A stretch of 64,000 nt of DNA from Bradyrhizobium sp. CSS354 (GTDB taxonomy: Bacteria; Pseudomonadota; Alphaproteobacteria; Rhizobiales; Xanthobacteraceae). This document shows positions 16,901 to 25,112 of this stretch, in pieces (position 1 is the first letter of the stretch; each line of letters begins with the position of its first letter). Under the pieces are notes generated by a model. It did not search any database, had not been told where the DNA came from, and saw only the letters and a list, made by a program, of their open reading frames with translations. Where the stretch lies: assembly GCF_029051725.1 (NCBI RefSeq), contig NZ_JAACFU010000009.1, positions 62,001 to 126,000 of the forward strand, read 5' to 3'. The translations under genes and the position numbers were made by a program.

Positions 16901-17062
16901 TTGTTCGTTGCGACCTTCCTCACGCTGCTGTACCTGCCGGGCCTCTACGCCCTCTGGTTCCGCAAGAGCCTGGATGAGGCGGGCACGCCTGAGCAGCCTG
17001 CCGCGCCGCAGCATGGGAGCGATGACCAGCACGCAATTCCGCTTGCTGAGGCGGCTGAATAA
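13925..17062 (+). CDS. RND efflux pump permease (HAE1/AcrB-like, MdtB-type)
   Basis: 1045 residues, the usual length. WAVSHPTLILFLMLILGVAG forms TM1. The proton-relay Asp pair is in TM4 (LIIALGLLVDDAIIAVEMM), and LLGLIALAGMIMRNAVILVDQ and GPMAITIMGGLFVATFLTL form the second-half helices. Two large periplasmic loops follow TM1 and TM7. With its lipoprotein adaptor it should export toxic compounds or metabolites; substrates cannot be read from sequence. ATG 13925 follows TGGAGAG. The TetR gene follows after 35 bp. Confidence 0.94.
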   Translation: MKRFNLSAWAVSHPTLILFLMLILGVAGFFSYQKLGRAEDPFFTVKVVNVSVLWPGATAQEMQAQVADPIEKKIQELPYFEKVQTYSKPGFTALQVTFRDSTPPKDVPYLFYLLRKKLADVQGQLPSGILGPVVNDEFSDVDSILYMMTGDGADYAQLKKVSEGFRQRLLKVPGVTKVDVYGNQDERIFVEFSHAKLATLGITPQALFDSLAKQNNVTPAGTVETSSQRVPLRVTGALDGAKAVAETPVESNGRVFRLGDIATVTHGYVDPPSFIVRQEGKAAIGIGVVTAKGANILDLGKEVEKATAEFMKAVPQGVDIKLIADQPKVVEHAVSEFVHSFMEALVIVLFVSFLALGWRTGIVVALSVPLVLGIVFVVMNTMSLDLHRITLGALIIALGLLVDDAIIAVEMMVVKMEQGWDRMRAASFAWESTAFPMLTGTLVTAAGFLPIGFANSAVGEYAGSIFWIVAIALVASWFVAVIFTPYIGVMLLPNIKVHHNHDPHAVYETRMYRGLRAIVQWCVNHRITVVAATVGVFIASIVGFGHVQQQFFPLSERPELFLQLRLPEGTAFNVTEKAVKKAETMLKDDKDIETYTAYVGQGSPRFWLGLNPQLPNEAFAEIVIVAKGVEARERIKAKLENAVADGALNEARVRVDRFNFGPPVGFPVQFRVIGPDANKVREIAYQVRDVMRQNKSVKDVQLDWNEQSPYLKLVVDQDRARAMGLTPQDVSQALSMLISGSQVTTVRDGIEKVGVVARAVSSERLDLGAVGDLTITSRNGVAVPLQQIAKIEYAHEEPIMWRRNRDMAITVRSDVVDGVQAPDVTGQIAPKLKAIKDNLEPAYRIEAGGAFEESAKGNASIFILFPLMVMVMLTLLMFQLQSFSRLILVFLTAPLGIVGASFGLNIANAPFGFVALLGLIALAGMIMRNAVILVDQIETDVSHGLTRREAIVEATVRRARPVVLTALAAILAMIPLSRSAFWGPMAITIMGGLFVATFLTLLYLPGLYALWFRKSLDEAGTPEQPAAPQHGSDDQHAIPLAEAAE

Positions 17063-17097
17063 GTGAAGATAAACTGCTGATTGACGAGTCCTGACAG

Positions 17098-17697
17098 ATG
17101 ACACTGGTTTCGGAACATATCGAAGGCGACACCCGGGATCGTATTCTCGAGGTGGCTGAGCGGCTGTTCCGCCAGATCGGCTATCTCAAGACCACGGTCG
17201 GCGACATCGCCAAGGAGCTCAAGATGAGCCCCGCCAACGTCTATCGTTTCTTCGAATCGAAGAAGGCGATTCATCAGGCGGTGGCCCGCTCGCTGATGGG
17301 CGAGGTCGAGCTGGAAGCGCAGCGGATCGTGGCGAGGCCCGGTCCGGTGCTGCCGCGCTTCCGTGAGCTGCTCACCACCATCCATCGCATGAACACCGAG
17401 CGCTATGTCGGCGACAATAAGCTGCACGAGATGGTCGAGATCGCGATGCAGGAGGACTGGGACGTCTGCGTCAACCACATGGAATGCATTGCCGGAGTCA
17501 TCGGCCAGATGATCGCGCAAGGCGTGGCCTCCGGCGAGTTCGAGGCGCCGGACCTGCAACTGGCCGCGCTGTGCGCCTGCACGGCGATGATGCGCTTTTT
17601 CCACCCCCAGATGATCGCCCAGTGCGCTACCAAGCCGGGCCCGACCATCGACCAGATGATCGATTTCGTCATCGCGGGATTGTCCCCGCGGCACTGA
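17098..17697 (+). CDS. TetR/AcrR family transcriptional regulator
   Basis: 199 residues. N-terminal HTH: TRDRILEVAERLFRQIGYLK, TTVGDIAKELKMSPANVYRFF and ESKKAIHQAV are canonical TetR helices 1-4. The C-terminal ligand domain contains MEDWDVCVNHMECIAGVIGQ-like sequence typical of RND-linked regulators. It lies 35 bp after the pump gene in the same direction and presumably represses the operon. Start ATG at 17098. Confidence 0.92.
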   Translation: MTLVSEHIEGDTRDRILEVAERLFRQIGYLKTTVGDIAKELKMSPANVYRFFESKKAIHQAVARSLMGEVELEAQRIVARPGPVLPRFRELLTTIHRMNTERYVGDNKLHEMVEIAMQEDWDVCVNHMECIAGVIGQMIAQGVASGEFEAPDLQLAALCACTAMMRFFHPQMIAQCATKPGPTIDQMIDFVIAGLSPRH

Positions 17698-17731
17698 CGC
17701 GCCCAGGAATTTCCCCCTATAAGCGGATCTG

Positions 17732-17775
17732 CCGTCGTTCCGGGTTCGGTCCTGCGGACCGCCACGGAACGACGG
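17732..17775. promoter_or_regulatory. Nested double hairpin between tetR and the flavin reductase gene
   Basis: Outer perfect 11-bp arms CCGTCGTTCCG (17732-17742) and CGGAACGACGG (17765-17775) enclose an inner CGGTCC-TGC-GGACCG hairpin (17747-17761). There is no T run, and it ends 5 nt before the GGAGAAG SD of the next gene. It may be an attenuator, terminator-like structure or protein site. Confidence 0.5.
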
Positions 17776-17794
17776 GCAGTGGAGAAGCAAGCGC

Positions 17795-18418
17795 GTGACC
17801 GACAAAGACCTGCACTTTTACGAGCCCGCCAAGGGCCACGGCCTCAAGCACGATCCCTTCAACGCCATCGTCGCGCCGCGGCCGATCGGCTGGATTTCGT
17901 CGCGCGACACCAAAGGCCACGTCAATCTCGCCCCCTACAGCTTCTTCAACGCGTTCTGCTATGTCCCCCCGATCATCGGCTTCTCCTCCACCAACTGGAA
18001 GGACACGGTCGAGAACATCCAGCAGACCGGTGAGTTCGTCTGGAATCTCGCCACCATGGACCTGGCGAGGCACATGAACGCGACGGCGGCGCACGTTGGC
18101 CCTGAGGTTGACGAGTTCGAGGTCGCCGGCCTCACCGCTGTGCCCGGCAGGCTCGTCAACGTGCCGCGCGTCGGCGAGAGTCCCGTCGCCTTCGAGTGCA
18201 AGGTGTCCGACATCGTCCGGCTCAAGGGCGCCGACGGCAAGGAGGCCAATGCCTGGCTGACGCTCGGCGAGGTCGTTGCCGTTCACATCGACAAGGCTAT
18301 GATCAAGGACGGCGTCTACCAGACCGCCGCCGCCCGCCCGATCGTCCGCGCCGGCCGCAGCGGTGATTATTTCGAGATCAAGCCGGAAAATATGTTCGAG
18401 ATGGTGCGGCCGGATTAG
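17795..18418 (+). CDS. Flavin reductase family protein (FMN-binding split barrel)
   Basis: 207 residues, GTG start with GGAGAAG SD. IVAPRPIGWISSRDTKGHVNLAPYSFFNAF is the FMN-binding signature of the flavin reductase-like domain, and GEFVWNLATMDLARHMNATA and a late GRSGDYFEI motif complete it. Such proteins reduce flavin with NAD(P)H or bind FMN as part of two-component monooxygenases. No monooxygenase lies next to it. It is separate from the fad operon, which begins 168 bp later. Confidence 0.88.
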   Translation: MTDKDLHFYEPAKGHGLKHDPFNAIVAPRPIGWISSRDTKGHVNLAPYSFFNAFCYVPPIIGFSSTNWKDTVENIQQTGEFVWNLATMDLARHMNATAAHVGPEVDEFEVAGLTAVPGRLVNVPRVGESPVAFECKVSDIVRLKGADGKEANAWLTLGEVVAVHIDKAMIKDGVYQTAAARPIVRAGRSGDYFEIKPENMFEMVRPD

Positions 18419-18586
18419 ATCGGCCGACCTCCGTACTCCCGGAACTGCCACCACGCCTCGGCCGTTATGGCCCTGGGCGGCTGCCCGGCCGCGTCAATTC
18501 GCGTCTTTTCGCAGGTGAAGTGTTCACCGCCGCCGGCCACTTTCCGCTAAAATGCCCGATCACCGCGCCGATGCATGAGGTCCGCC

Positions 18587-20854
18587 ATGAGCTTCCGCCG
18601 CGACAGCCTGACAAAGCCGATCTTCTCCTGGGCACGCGGCGTGCTGCCGGCGATGTCGGACACCGAGCGTGAGGCGCTGGAGGCCGGCGACGTCTGGTGG
18701 GACGCCGATCTCTTTACCGGCAACCCTGATTGGTCGAAGCTGCTGAAGGTCAAACAGGCAACGCTGACTGAAGAGGAGCAGGCCTTCCTCAACGGCCCCG
18801 TCGATGAGCTCTGCGCCATGCTCGACGAGTGGAAGATCTTTTGGGAATGGCGCGACCTGCCGCCCGATGTCTGGCACTTCATCAAGCGCGAAAAATTCTT
18901 CGGCATGATCATTCCGAAGGAGTTCGGCGGCCTCGGCTTCTCGCCTTATGCGCACTCGGAAGTGGTGCGCAAGATCTCGACCCGCTCGATTGCCGCCGCG
19001 GTGACGGTGATGGTGCCGAACTCGTTAGGCCCTGGCGAACTCCTGATGCACTTCGGCACCAAGGAGCAGCAGCAGCGCTGGCTGCCGCGTCTTGCCGACG
19101 GCCGCGACATTCCCTGCTTCGGCCTCACCAGCCCCGAGGCCGGCTCTGATGCCGCCTCGATGGTCGACACCGGCATCATCTGCAAGGGCACCTTCGAGGG
19201 CCAGGAGGTGCTGGGTCTGAAGCTCAACTGGCACAAGCGCTACATCACGCTCGGCCCGGTCGCGACGCTGCTTGGCCTTGCCTTCAAGGCCTATGACCCC
19301 GATCATCTGGTGGGAAGCCAGGAAGAGCTCGGCATCAGCGTGGCGCTGATCCCGACCAACCTTCCCGGGGTCGAAATCGGCAAACGCCATCTGCCGTCGA
19401 TGCAGGTCTTCCAGAACGGTCCGAATTGGGGCCGCGACGTCTTCATTCCGCTCGACTACGTCATCGGCGGCCAGGCGCGGCTGGGGCAGGGCTGGAAGAT
19501 GCTGATGACGGCGCTCGCCCCCGGCCGCGGCATCTCGTTGCCGTCGCTCTCCGCCGCCGGCGCCGCCTATGCCGCCCGCACCACCGGCGCCTATGCCCGC
19601 ATCCGCGAGCAGTTCGGCATCTCCATCTCCAAATTCGAAGGCGTCGAGGAGCCGCTCGCCCGCATCGTCGCGACCGCCTATCAGCTCGATGCGGCCCGCC
19701 GGCTCACATGCGCCGCGCTGAATGCCGGCATCCATCCGGCCGTCATCTCGGGCATCATGAAGCTGCACGCGACCGAGCGGATGCGCACCGCGGTCGACGA
19801 CGCCATGGACATCCATGGCGGCAAGGCCGTGATCGACGGTCCGCAAAACTATCTCGGCAATCTCCACCGTGCCGTCCCTGTCGGCATCACCGTCGAGGGC
19901 GCCAATATCCTCACCCGAAATCTCATCGTGTTCGGACAGGGCGCCATCCGCGCCCATCCTTATCTGCTCGACGAGATGAATGCGCTCGCGGATGCCGATC
20001 GCGAGCGCGGGCTCACTGCCTTCGACAAGGTGTTCTGGAAGCATGTCGGCCACAGCTTCGAGACACTCTTGCGCGCCTTCGGCCGGAGCTGGAGCTTTGG
20101 CGTCTTCGCGCTTGCACCCGATGCGGGTGACGCCAGGCCATTCTATCGTCAGCTCTCGCGCTACTCCGCGGCGTTTGCCCTCTGCGCCGATATGGCGCTG
20201 TTGACGCTCGGCGGCGCGCTCAAGCGTAAGGAGATGCTGTCGGCGCGCTTCGGCGACATCCTGTCCGAGCTGTATCTGCTCTCGGCCGCGCTCAAACGCT
20301 GGCAGCACGAGGGCCAGCAGAAGGAGGACTTTGCCGCGCTCGAATGGTGCATGGCGACGGGCTTCCGGACCATCGAGAATCGGCTTGCGGAGATTCTCGC
20401 CAATCTGCCGAACCGTTTCGTCGCAGGCATCCTCAAATTCGTGGTCCAGCCCTTCGGCGCCCGCGTGCTGGGTCCCTCCGACCGGGTCGTGCATCAATGC
20501 GCGAGCTTGGTGCTGGAGCCGTCGGCCGCGCGCGACCGCCTCACGCCCGACCTCGCTTATGTCGACGACGATGGCGGCTTCGCCCGGCTGGAGCGTGCGT
20601 TCAACCTGGTCGCAGGTACGGACGCCATCGCCAGGCGCATGCGCGCGGCGCATATGAGCGACTGGAAGGATGCGGTGGCCAAGGGTGTGATCACGCAGGC
20701 CGAAGGCGAGCAGCTGGCCGCGGCCCGCGAAGCCGTCACTGAAGTGATCGAGGTCGACGATTTTGCGCCGGAGGCGCTGTCGCCGATTTACAAGAAAACC
20801 GGCGACGTGCATCAGTTCTTCCAAGAACTCGGTGAACAGAGGGCGGCGAGCTGA
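18587..20854 (+). CDS. fadE: Acyl-CoA dehydrogenase, FadE type
   Basis: 755 residues, the long FadE class with an extra C-terminal DUF1974 domain. The acyl-CoA dehydrogenase core shows CFGLTSPEAGSDAASM (FAD/substrate loop), LGQGWKMLMTALAPGRGIS and MDIHGGKAVIDGPQNYLG. The C-terminal ~270 residues (from about 485) hold the DUF1974 region. It catalyses the first, FAD-linked step of fatty-acid beta-oxidation. MSFRRDSLTKPIFSWARG is the family N-terminus; an ATG 12 bp upstream (18575) is possible. Its stop overlaps the thiolase start by 1 nt (TGATG), so translation is coupled. Confidence 0.92.
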   Translation: MSFRRDSLTKPIFSWARGVLPAMSDTEREALEAGDVWWDADLFTGNPDWSKLLKVKQATLTEEEQAFLNGPVDELCAMLDEWKIFWEWRDLPPDVWHFIKREKFFGMIIPKEFGGLGFSPYAHSEVVRKISTRSIAAAVTVMVPNSLGPGELLMHFGTKEQQQRWLPRLADGRDIPCFGLTSPEAGSDAASMVDTGIICKGTFEGQEVLGLKLNWHKRYITLGPVATLLGLAFKAYDPDHLVGSQEELGISVALIPTNLPGVEIGKRHLPSMQVFQNGPNWGRDVFIPLDYVIGGQARLGQGWKMLMTALAPGRGISLPSLSAAGAAYAARTTGAYARIREQFGISISKFEGVEEPLARIVATAYQLDAARRLTCAALNAGIHPAVISGIMKLHATERMRTAVDDAMDIHGGKAVIDGPQNYLGNLHRAVPVGITVEGANILTRNLIVFGQGAIRAHPYLLDEMNALADADRERGLTAFDKVFWKHVGHSFETLLRAFGRSWSFGVFALAPDAGDARPFYRQLSRYSAAFALCADMALLTLGGALKRKEMLSARFGDILSELYLLSAALKRWQHEGQQKEDFAALEWCMATGFRTIENRLAEILANLPNRFVAGILKFVVQPFGARVLGPSDRVVHQCASLVLEPSAARDRLTPDLAYVDDDGGFARLERAFNLVAGTDAIARRMRAAHMSDWKDAVAKGVITQAEGEQLAAAREAVTEVIEVDDFAPEALSPIYKKTGDVHQFFQELGEQRAAS

Positions 20855-22137
20855 TGGCACGACCGGTTTTCATCGTCGACGGCAGCCGGACGCCGTTTCT
20901 GAAGGCGCGCTCGGGGCCGGGGCCGTTCACGCCGGTCGATCTCGCCGTGCAATGCGGCCGGCCGCTGCTGGCGCGCCAACCGTTTGCGCCTGATACATTC
21001 GATCAGGTCATCCTCGGCTGCGTCAACGTGATCGCGGACGAAATGAACCCGGCCCGCGTCGCCGCGCTCCGGCTCGGCATGGGCGAGGACATGGTCGCCT
21101 TCACCGTGCAGATCAATTGCGGCTCGGGCATGCAGTCGATCGACACCGCCTACCGCTACATCCGCGAGGGCCATGCCGACATGATTCTCGCCGGCGGCAC
21201 CGAGGCGCTTAGTCACGCGCCGCTGGTCTGGCCCAATTCCGGCGTGCGCTGGTTCGCCGGCCTTGCCACCGCCAAGGGCGTCGCCGCGAAGCTTGCCGCA
21301 GCCTTCAAGCTGCGGCCGCGCTATCTCAAACCGATCATCGGACTCGAGCGTGGGCTGACCGATCCCATCACCGACCTGAACATGGGCCAGACTGCCGAAG
21401 TCGTCGGCCATCTCTTCGGCATCACCCGCGCGCAGTCCGATGCCTATGCCGCCGAGAGCCATCGCCGGCTCGCGCATGCGCAGGCAGAAGGTTTTCTCAA
21501 GGGCGAAGTCGAAACCGCGTTCTCCCGCGACGGAAAATTCTTCAACCATGACGATGGCGTGCGTCCGGACTCGACAGCCGAGTCGCTGGCAAAACTGAGG
21601 CCGGTGTTCGAGCGTCCCTGGGGCCAGGTCACTGCCGGCAATTCCTCTCAGATCACCGACGGCGCGTCCTGGGTGATCCTGGCGTCCGACGAAGCGGTCG
21701 CCAGGCACGGTCTGACGCCGAAGGCCGTCATCGTCGACAGCAACTGGGCCGCACTTGATCCAAGCATCATGGGTCTCGGTCCCGTGATGTCTGCGACGCC
21801 GCTGCTGAAGCGCAACGATCTCACCATCCAGGACGTCCAGACCTGGGAGCTGAACGAGGCCTTTGCCACCCAGGTGCTCGGCTGCCTCGCCGCCTGGAAT
21901 GACGACAAGTTCTGCCGCGAGATTTTGGGGCTGGACGGCGCTGCCGGTGAGATCGACCGCGAAAAACTCAATGTCGATGGCGGCGCCATCTCGCTCGGGC
22001 ATCCCGTCGGCACCTCCGGCAATCGCATCGTGCTGCATCTCGTCAACACCATGAAGCGGCTCGGCACGCGGCGCGGCGTTGCCACCGAATGCATCGGCGG
22101 CGGGCTCGGCGGCGCCATGCTGATCGAGGCGGTGTGA
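20854..22137 (+). CDS. fadI: Acetyl-CoA C-acyltransferase (thiolase, FadI-like)
   Basis: 427 residues. The nucleophilic Cys89 lies in INCGSGMQS. The C-terminal active-site pair is His about 383 (SLGHPVGTSGNR) and Cys about 413 (ECIGGGLGG). GGTEALSHAP and WELNEAFA are further thiolase signatures. It cleaves 3-ketoacyl-CoA to acetyl-CoA and a shortened acyl-CoA, the last step of beta-oxidation. It is located between fadE and fadJ with overlapping or nearly overlapping stops and starts. Confidence 0.93.
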   Translation: MARPVFIVDGSRTPFLKARSGPGPFTPVDLAVQCGRPLLARQPFAPDTFDQVILGCVNVIADEMNPARVAALRLGMGEDMVAFTVQINCGSGMQSIDTAYRYIREGHADMILAGGTEALSHAPLVWPNSGVRWFAGLATAKGVAAKLAAAFKLRPRYLKPIIGLERGLTDPITDLNMGQTAEVVGHLFGITRAQSDAYAAESHRRLAHAQAEGFLKGEVETAFSRDGKFFNHDDGVRPDSTAESLAKLRPVFERPWGQVTAGNSSQITDGASWVILASDEAVARHGLTPKAVIVDSNWAALDPSIMGLGPVMSATPLLKRNDLTIQDVQTWELNEAFATQVLGCLAAWNDDKFCREILGLDGAAGEIDREKLNVDGGAISLGHPVGTSGNRIVLHLVNTMKRLGTRRGVATECIGGGLGGAMLIEAV

Positions 22138-22139
22138 CC

Positions 22140-24236
22140 ATGGATTCCAGGATCATGACCGCGCTCGGCGATCGCGTGCTGGAGCTCGGGCCCAAGCCCG
22201 CTGCCGACAGTCCTTACCGCCACTTCAAGCTGACGCGCGACGCTGACGGCATCGCCTGGCTTGTGTTCGACCGCGCCGATGCCAGTGCCAACACGCTGTC
22301 CTCGGACGTGATGGAGGAGTTCGACGCCGTGCTGGCGGCGATCGAGACCGAGCGCCCTGCCGGCCTCGTGATCCGCTCCGCAAAGCCGTCCGGCTTCATT
22401 GCTGGCGCCGACGTCAACGAATTTCGCGGCGTCGCTGATGCCGGGATGGTCGAGACGCGGATCCGCGCGGCCCATGCGGTGGTCGACCATCTGGAAGCGC
22501 TGAAGCTGCCGACGGTCGCGGTGATCCATGGCTTCTGCCTCGGCGGCGGGCTCGAAGTCGCGCTGGCCTGCCAGTCGCGCATCGCCATCGACGGCGCCCG
22601 CTTCGGCTTCCCTGAGGTGATGCTGGGGCTACATCCCGGTCTCGGCGGCACCGCGCGCTTCACTGCGCTGGTCAATCCGACCCAGTCGATGGCCCTGATG
22701 CTGACCGGCCGCACCATCGATGCCCGCCGCGCCAAATCGCTCGGCCTCGTCGACACCGTGACGCAGGAGCGCCACGTTCGCAATGCGGTGAAGGACGCAC
22801 TGTTTGGCCGGCTAAAGCGGGTACGGCCGGGGATGCTCACGCGCGCAGCCAATTTCGGCCCGGTGCGCGGGCTGCTGGCCAGGCGCATGCGCTCGGAGGC
22901 CGCGAAGGCCGCGTCCCGCGAGCATTATCCGGCGCCCTATGCCTTGATCGATCTCTGGGAGACCCATGGCGGCCGCAAGGCCGCGATGCTCAAGGCAGAG
23001 CAGGCCTCGTTCGCCAAGCTGATGGTGACGCCGACTGCGCAGAATTTGATCCGCGTGTTCTTCCTGCGCGAGCAGATGAAGAAAGCGGCAGGCTCCGGCA
23101 ACACGATCAAGCATGTCCACATCATCGGCGCCGGCGCCATGGGCGGCGACATCGCGGCCTGGTGCGCGGGGCAGGGGCTGCGCGTCTCGCTCGCCGACAT
23201 GAAGGCGGAGCCGATTGCGGGCGCGGTCAAGCGCGCCGCCGAGCTCTATGGCAAGATCATCCGCAAGCCGACCGAGGTGCGCGACGCGCTCGATCGCCTG
23301 ATCCCCGACGTGGACGGGGAGGGCGTTCGCAACGCCGATCTCATCATCGAGGCGGTGCCGGAGAAGCTCGAGCTCAAGCAGAAGGTCTATGCCGGTCTCG
23401 AGCCGCGGATGAAGCCGGGCGCGATTCTCGCGACCAACACGTCGAGCATTCCGCTCCAGGATTTGCGCACCACGCTGGCGCGGCCGGAGCGGCTGGTCGG
23501 CCTCCACTTCTTCAACCCGGTGTCGCGGTTGCAACTGGTCGAAGTCGTCAGCCATGACGGTAACGATACGCAGGCGCTGAAGCAGGCACTCGCTTTCGTC
23601 GGCACGATCGATCGGCTGCCTTTGCCGGTGAAGAGCTCTCCGGGCTTTCTCGTCAACCGCGCGCTGACGCCCTATATGCTGGAAGCGATGGTGATGCTGG
23701 ACGAGAAGATCGACCAGCGCCTGATCGACGCTGCCGCGGAGCAGTTCGGTATGCCGATGGGGCCGATCGAACTGGCCGACCAGGTCGGGCTCGACATATG
23801 TCTCGATGTCGGCGACATGCTGCGCACCAAGTTCGGCGATCTGCTGCCGCCGACGCCGGCCTGGCTGCGCGAAAAGGTCGCCAAGGGCGAACTCGGCCGC
23901 AAGACCGGCAAGGGCTTTTACGTCTGGCGCGACGGCAAGGCCGAGAAGGCGCCGTTACCCGAGACCGGTCCGCGCGTCACCGACCAGATGATCGACCGCC
24001 TGGTGCTGCCGATGTCCAACGTCTGCGTTGCGGCGCTTCGCGAGGGTATCGTCGATGATGCCGACATGGTCGATGGCGCCATGATCTTCGGCACCGGTTA
24101 TGCACCGTTCCGTGGCGGCCCGTTGAACTATGCGCGCACGCGTGGCGTGGATCACGTCGTATCCACTCTGCGCGCGCTGGCCGGCAGATTCGGCGAACGC
24201 TTTGCACCGGATCCGGGCTGGGATAATTTCAAGTGA
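22140..24236 (+). CDS. fadJ: Fused enoyl-CoA hydratase/3-hydroxyacyl-CoA dehydrogenase (FadJ/FadB)
   Basis: 698 residues. The N-terminal crotonase domain (about 25-200) contains FIAGADVNEF, FCLGGGLEVALACQSRIA and GFPEVMLGLHPGLGGT, with both catalytic glutamates. The NAD-binding 3-hydroxyacyl-CoA dehydrogenase domain begins at HIIGAGAMGGDIAAWCAG. LHFFNPVSRLQLVEVV and PGFLVNRALTPYM follow, and then the C-terminal duplicated domain. It performs the two middle steps of beta-oxidation. It starts 2 bp after the thiolase stop. The last codons fall in a 14-bp tandem repeat. Confidence 0.94.
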   Translation: MDSRIMTALGDRVLELGPKPAADSPYRHFKLTRDADGIAWLVFDRADASANTLSSDVMEEFDAVLAAIETERPAGLVIRSAKPSGFIAGADVNEFRGVADAGMVETRIRAAHAVVDHLEALKLPTVAVIHGFCLGGGLEVALACQSRIAIDGARFGFPEVMLGLHPGLGGTARFTALVNPTQSMALMLTGRTIDARRAKSLGLVDTVTQERHVRNAVKDALFGRLKRVRPGMLTRAANFGPVRGLLARRMRSEAAKAASREHYPAPYALIDLWETHGGRKAAMLKAEQASFAKLMVTPTAQNLIRVFFLREQMKKAAGSGNTIKHVHIIGAGAMGGDIAAWCAGQGLRVSLADMKAEPIAGAVKRAAELYGKIIRKPTEVRDALDRLIPDVDGEGVRNADLIIEAVPEKLELKQKVYAGLEPRMKPGAILATNTSSIPLQDLRTTLARPERLVGLHFFNPVSRLQLVEVVSHDGNDTQALKQALAFVGTIDRLPLPVKSSPGFLVNRALTPYMLEAMVMLDEKIDQRLIDAAAEQFGMPMGPIELADQVGLDICLDVGDMLRTKFGDLLPPTPAWLREKVAKGELGRKTGKGFYVWRDGKAEKAPLPETGPRVTDQMIDRLVLPMSNVCVAALREGIVDDADMVDGAMIFGTGYAPFRGGPLNYARTRGVDHVVSTLRALAGRFGERFAPDPGWDNFK

Positions 24237-24282
24237 GCAGTTTCAAGTGAGCGATTTCAAGTGAGCAGTCTTCGAGTGAGAG
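24227..24282 (+). repeat. 14-bp tandem repeat across the fadJ stop codon
   Basis: Three copies of TTTCAAGTGAGC(AG/GA) at 24227, 24241 and 24255, then a decayed copy (CTTCGAGTGAG at 24270). The first copy supplies the terminal Phe-Lys codons and TGA stop of fadJ; the others fill the gap before the thioesterase gene and end at its SD. Confidence 0.9.
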
Positions 24283-24286
24283 AGGC

Positions 24287-24697
24287 ATGAACGAGCAAGA
24301 CAACGCGGGGCCGGGCGGCGATCTCTGCATTCGCACGCTGGCGATGCCTGCCGACACCAACGCAAACGGCGACATCTTCGGCGGCTGGCTGCTCAGCCAG
24401 ATGGATGTCGGCGGCGGCGTGTTTGCGTCAAAGGTTGCGAAGTCGCGCACCGTGACCGTCGCCATCGAGGCGATGAATTTCCGCAAGGCCGTCTATGTCG
24501 GCGATCTCGTGTCGGTTCACGCCCACCTCGTCCGCGTCGGGTGCACCTCCATCACCGTGCATCTGGAAGCGTGGGCGCTGCGCCGCGGCGAGCAGCAACC
24601 GTTCCTCGTCACCGACGGCAACTTCACCTACGTCTCGATCGACGAGCACGGCCGCCCGCAGCCGGTTCGCCCGACCGACACCGCGATCGCGACGTAA
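24287..24697 (+). CDS. YciA-like acyl-CoA thioesterase (hotdog fold)
   Basis: 136 residues. MPADTNANGDIFGGWLLSQMDVGGGVFA is the hotdog helix with the conserved Asn-Gly-Asp-Ile-Phe-Gly-Gly-Trp motif, and TVAIEAMNFRKAVYVGDLVSVHA is the second core strand pair. Family members hydrolyse acyl-CoA to free acid and CoA and relieve CoA sequestration. It is placed 50 bp after fadJ and probably in the same transcript. SD GAGAGAGG precedes the ATG. Confidence 0.9.
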   Translation: MNEQDNAGPGGDLCIRTLAMPADTNANGDIFGGWLLSQMDVGGGVFASKVAKSRTVTVAIEAMNFRKAVYVGDLVSVHAHLVRVGCTSITVHLEAWALRRGEQQPFLVTDGNFTYVSIDEHGRPQPVRPTDTAIAT

Positions 24698-24859
24698 TCG
24701 CGCGCGGCGTTGCGCCTCATCTCAGGTGCGGCGCTGCCAAACGCGGCGCGACTGAGTCACGACGCCGCGGCTTTGCCAAGAACCAGTCATAAAACGGATG
24801 AGGTCCCGGCGTACTCAGTTGCCTGTCGATTCGGGGTGGAAACGGCCTCATATGCCCTA

Positions 24860-24884
24860 GGAACCTTTGGGCAGAGCTGCCGTT
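24860..24884 (+). promoter_or_regulatory. EcfG (general stress sigma factor) promoter of the 63-residue protein gene
   Basis: GGAAC (24860-24864), 16-bp spacer, CGTT (24881-24884), an exact match to the EcfG consensus with the same spacer length as the csbD-like promoter at 1901-1925. It ends 29 bp before the ATG at 24914. Confidence 0.8.
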
Positions 24885-24913
24885 ATTTGCCCGCACTGAG
24901 GAATCTACGGGCC

Positions 24914-25105
24914 ATGCCGGACAGCTACATCATCGAAGTTAATTCAGAGACCGCGGGAATCGTTGTTCGTGGCCAGGGGGGCTACTGCTTCTTCGCCTCG
25001 TCCCACCAATTCAACCGTCTCGAAGGCCAGCTCTTCCGCAACGCCCGCGAAGCCGAGCGCGCCGCGCGCAAGCTGGTTAACGGTGATGTGAAGGAAGCGG
25101 CGTAA
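24914..25105 (+). CDS. Small conserved-looking protein, predicted general stress regulon member
   Basis: 63 residues from the ATG at 24914, which is placed correctly behind the EcfG promoter; the longer frame from 24710 would cross that promoter. The sequence starts MPDSYIIEVNSETAGIVVRG, then GGYCFFASSHQFNRLEG and a basic, Ala/Arg-rich helix (AREAERAARKLV). No known domain is recognised. It is probably cytoplasmic. Regulation by EcfG is the only functional clue. Confidence 0.78.
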   Translation: MPDSYIIEVNSETAGIVVRGQGGYCFFASSHQFNRLEGQLFRNAREAERAARKLVNGDVKEAA

Positions 25106-25112
25106 GCGCAGC

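Noticed and set aside
19025..20860. 611-residue minus-strand frame opposite fadE
   Set aside because: Antisense shadow; the plus strand encodes a full-length FadE with overlapping operon partner.
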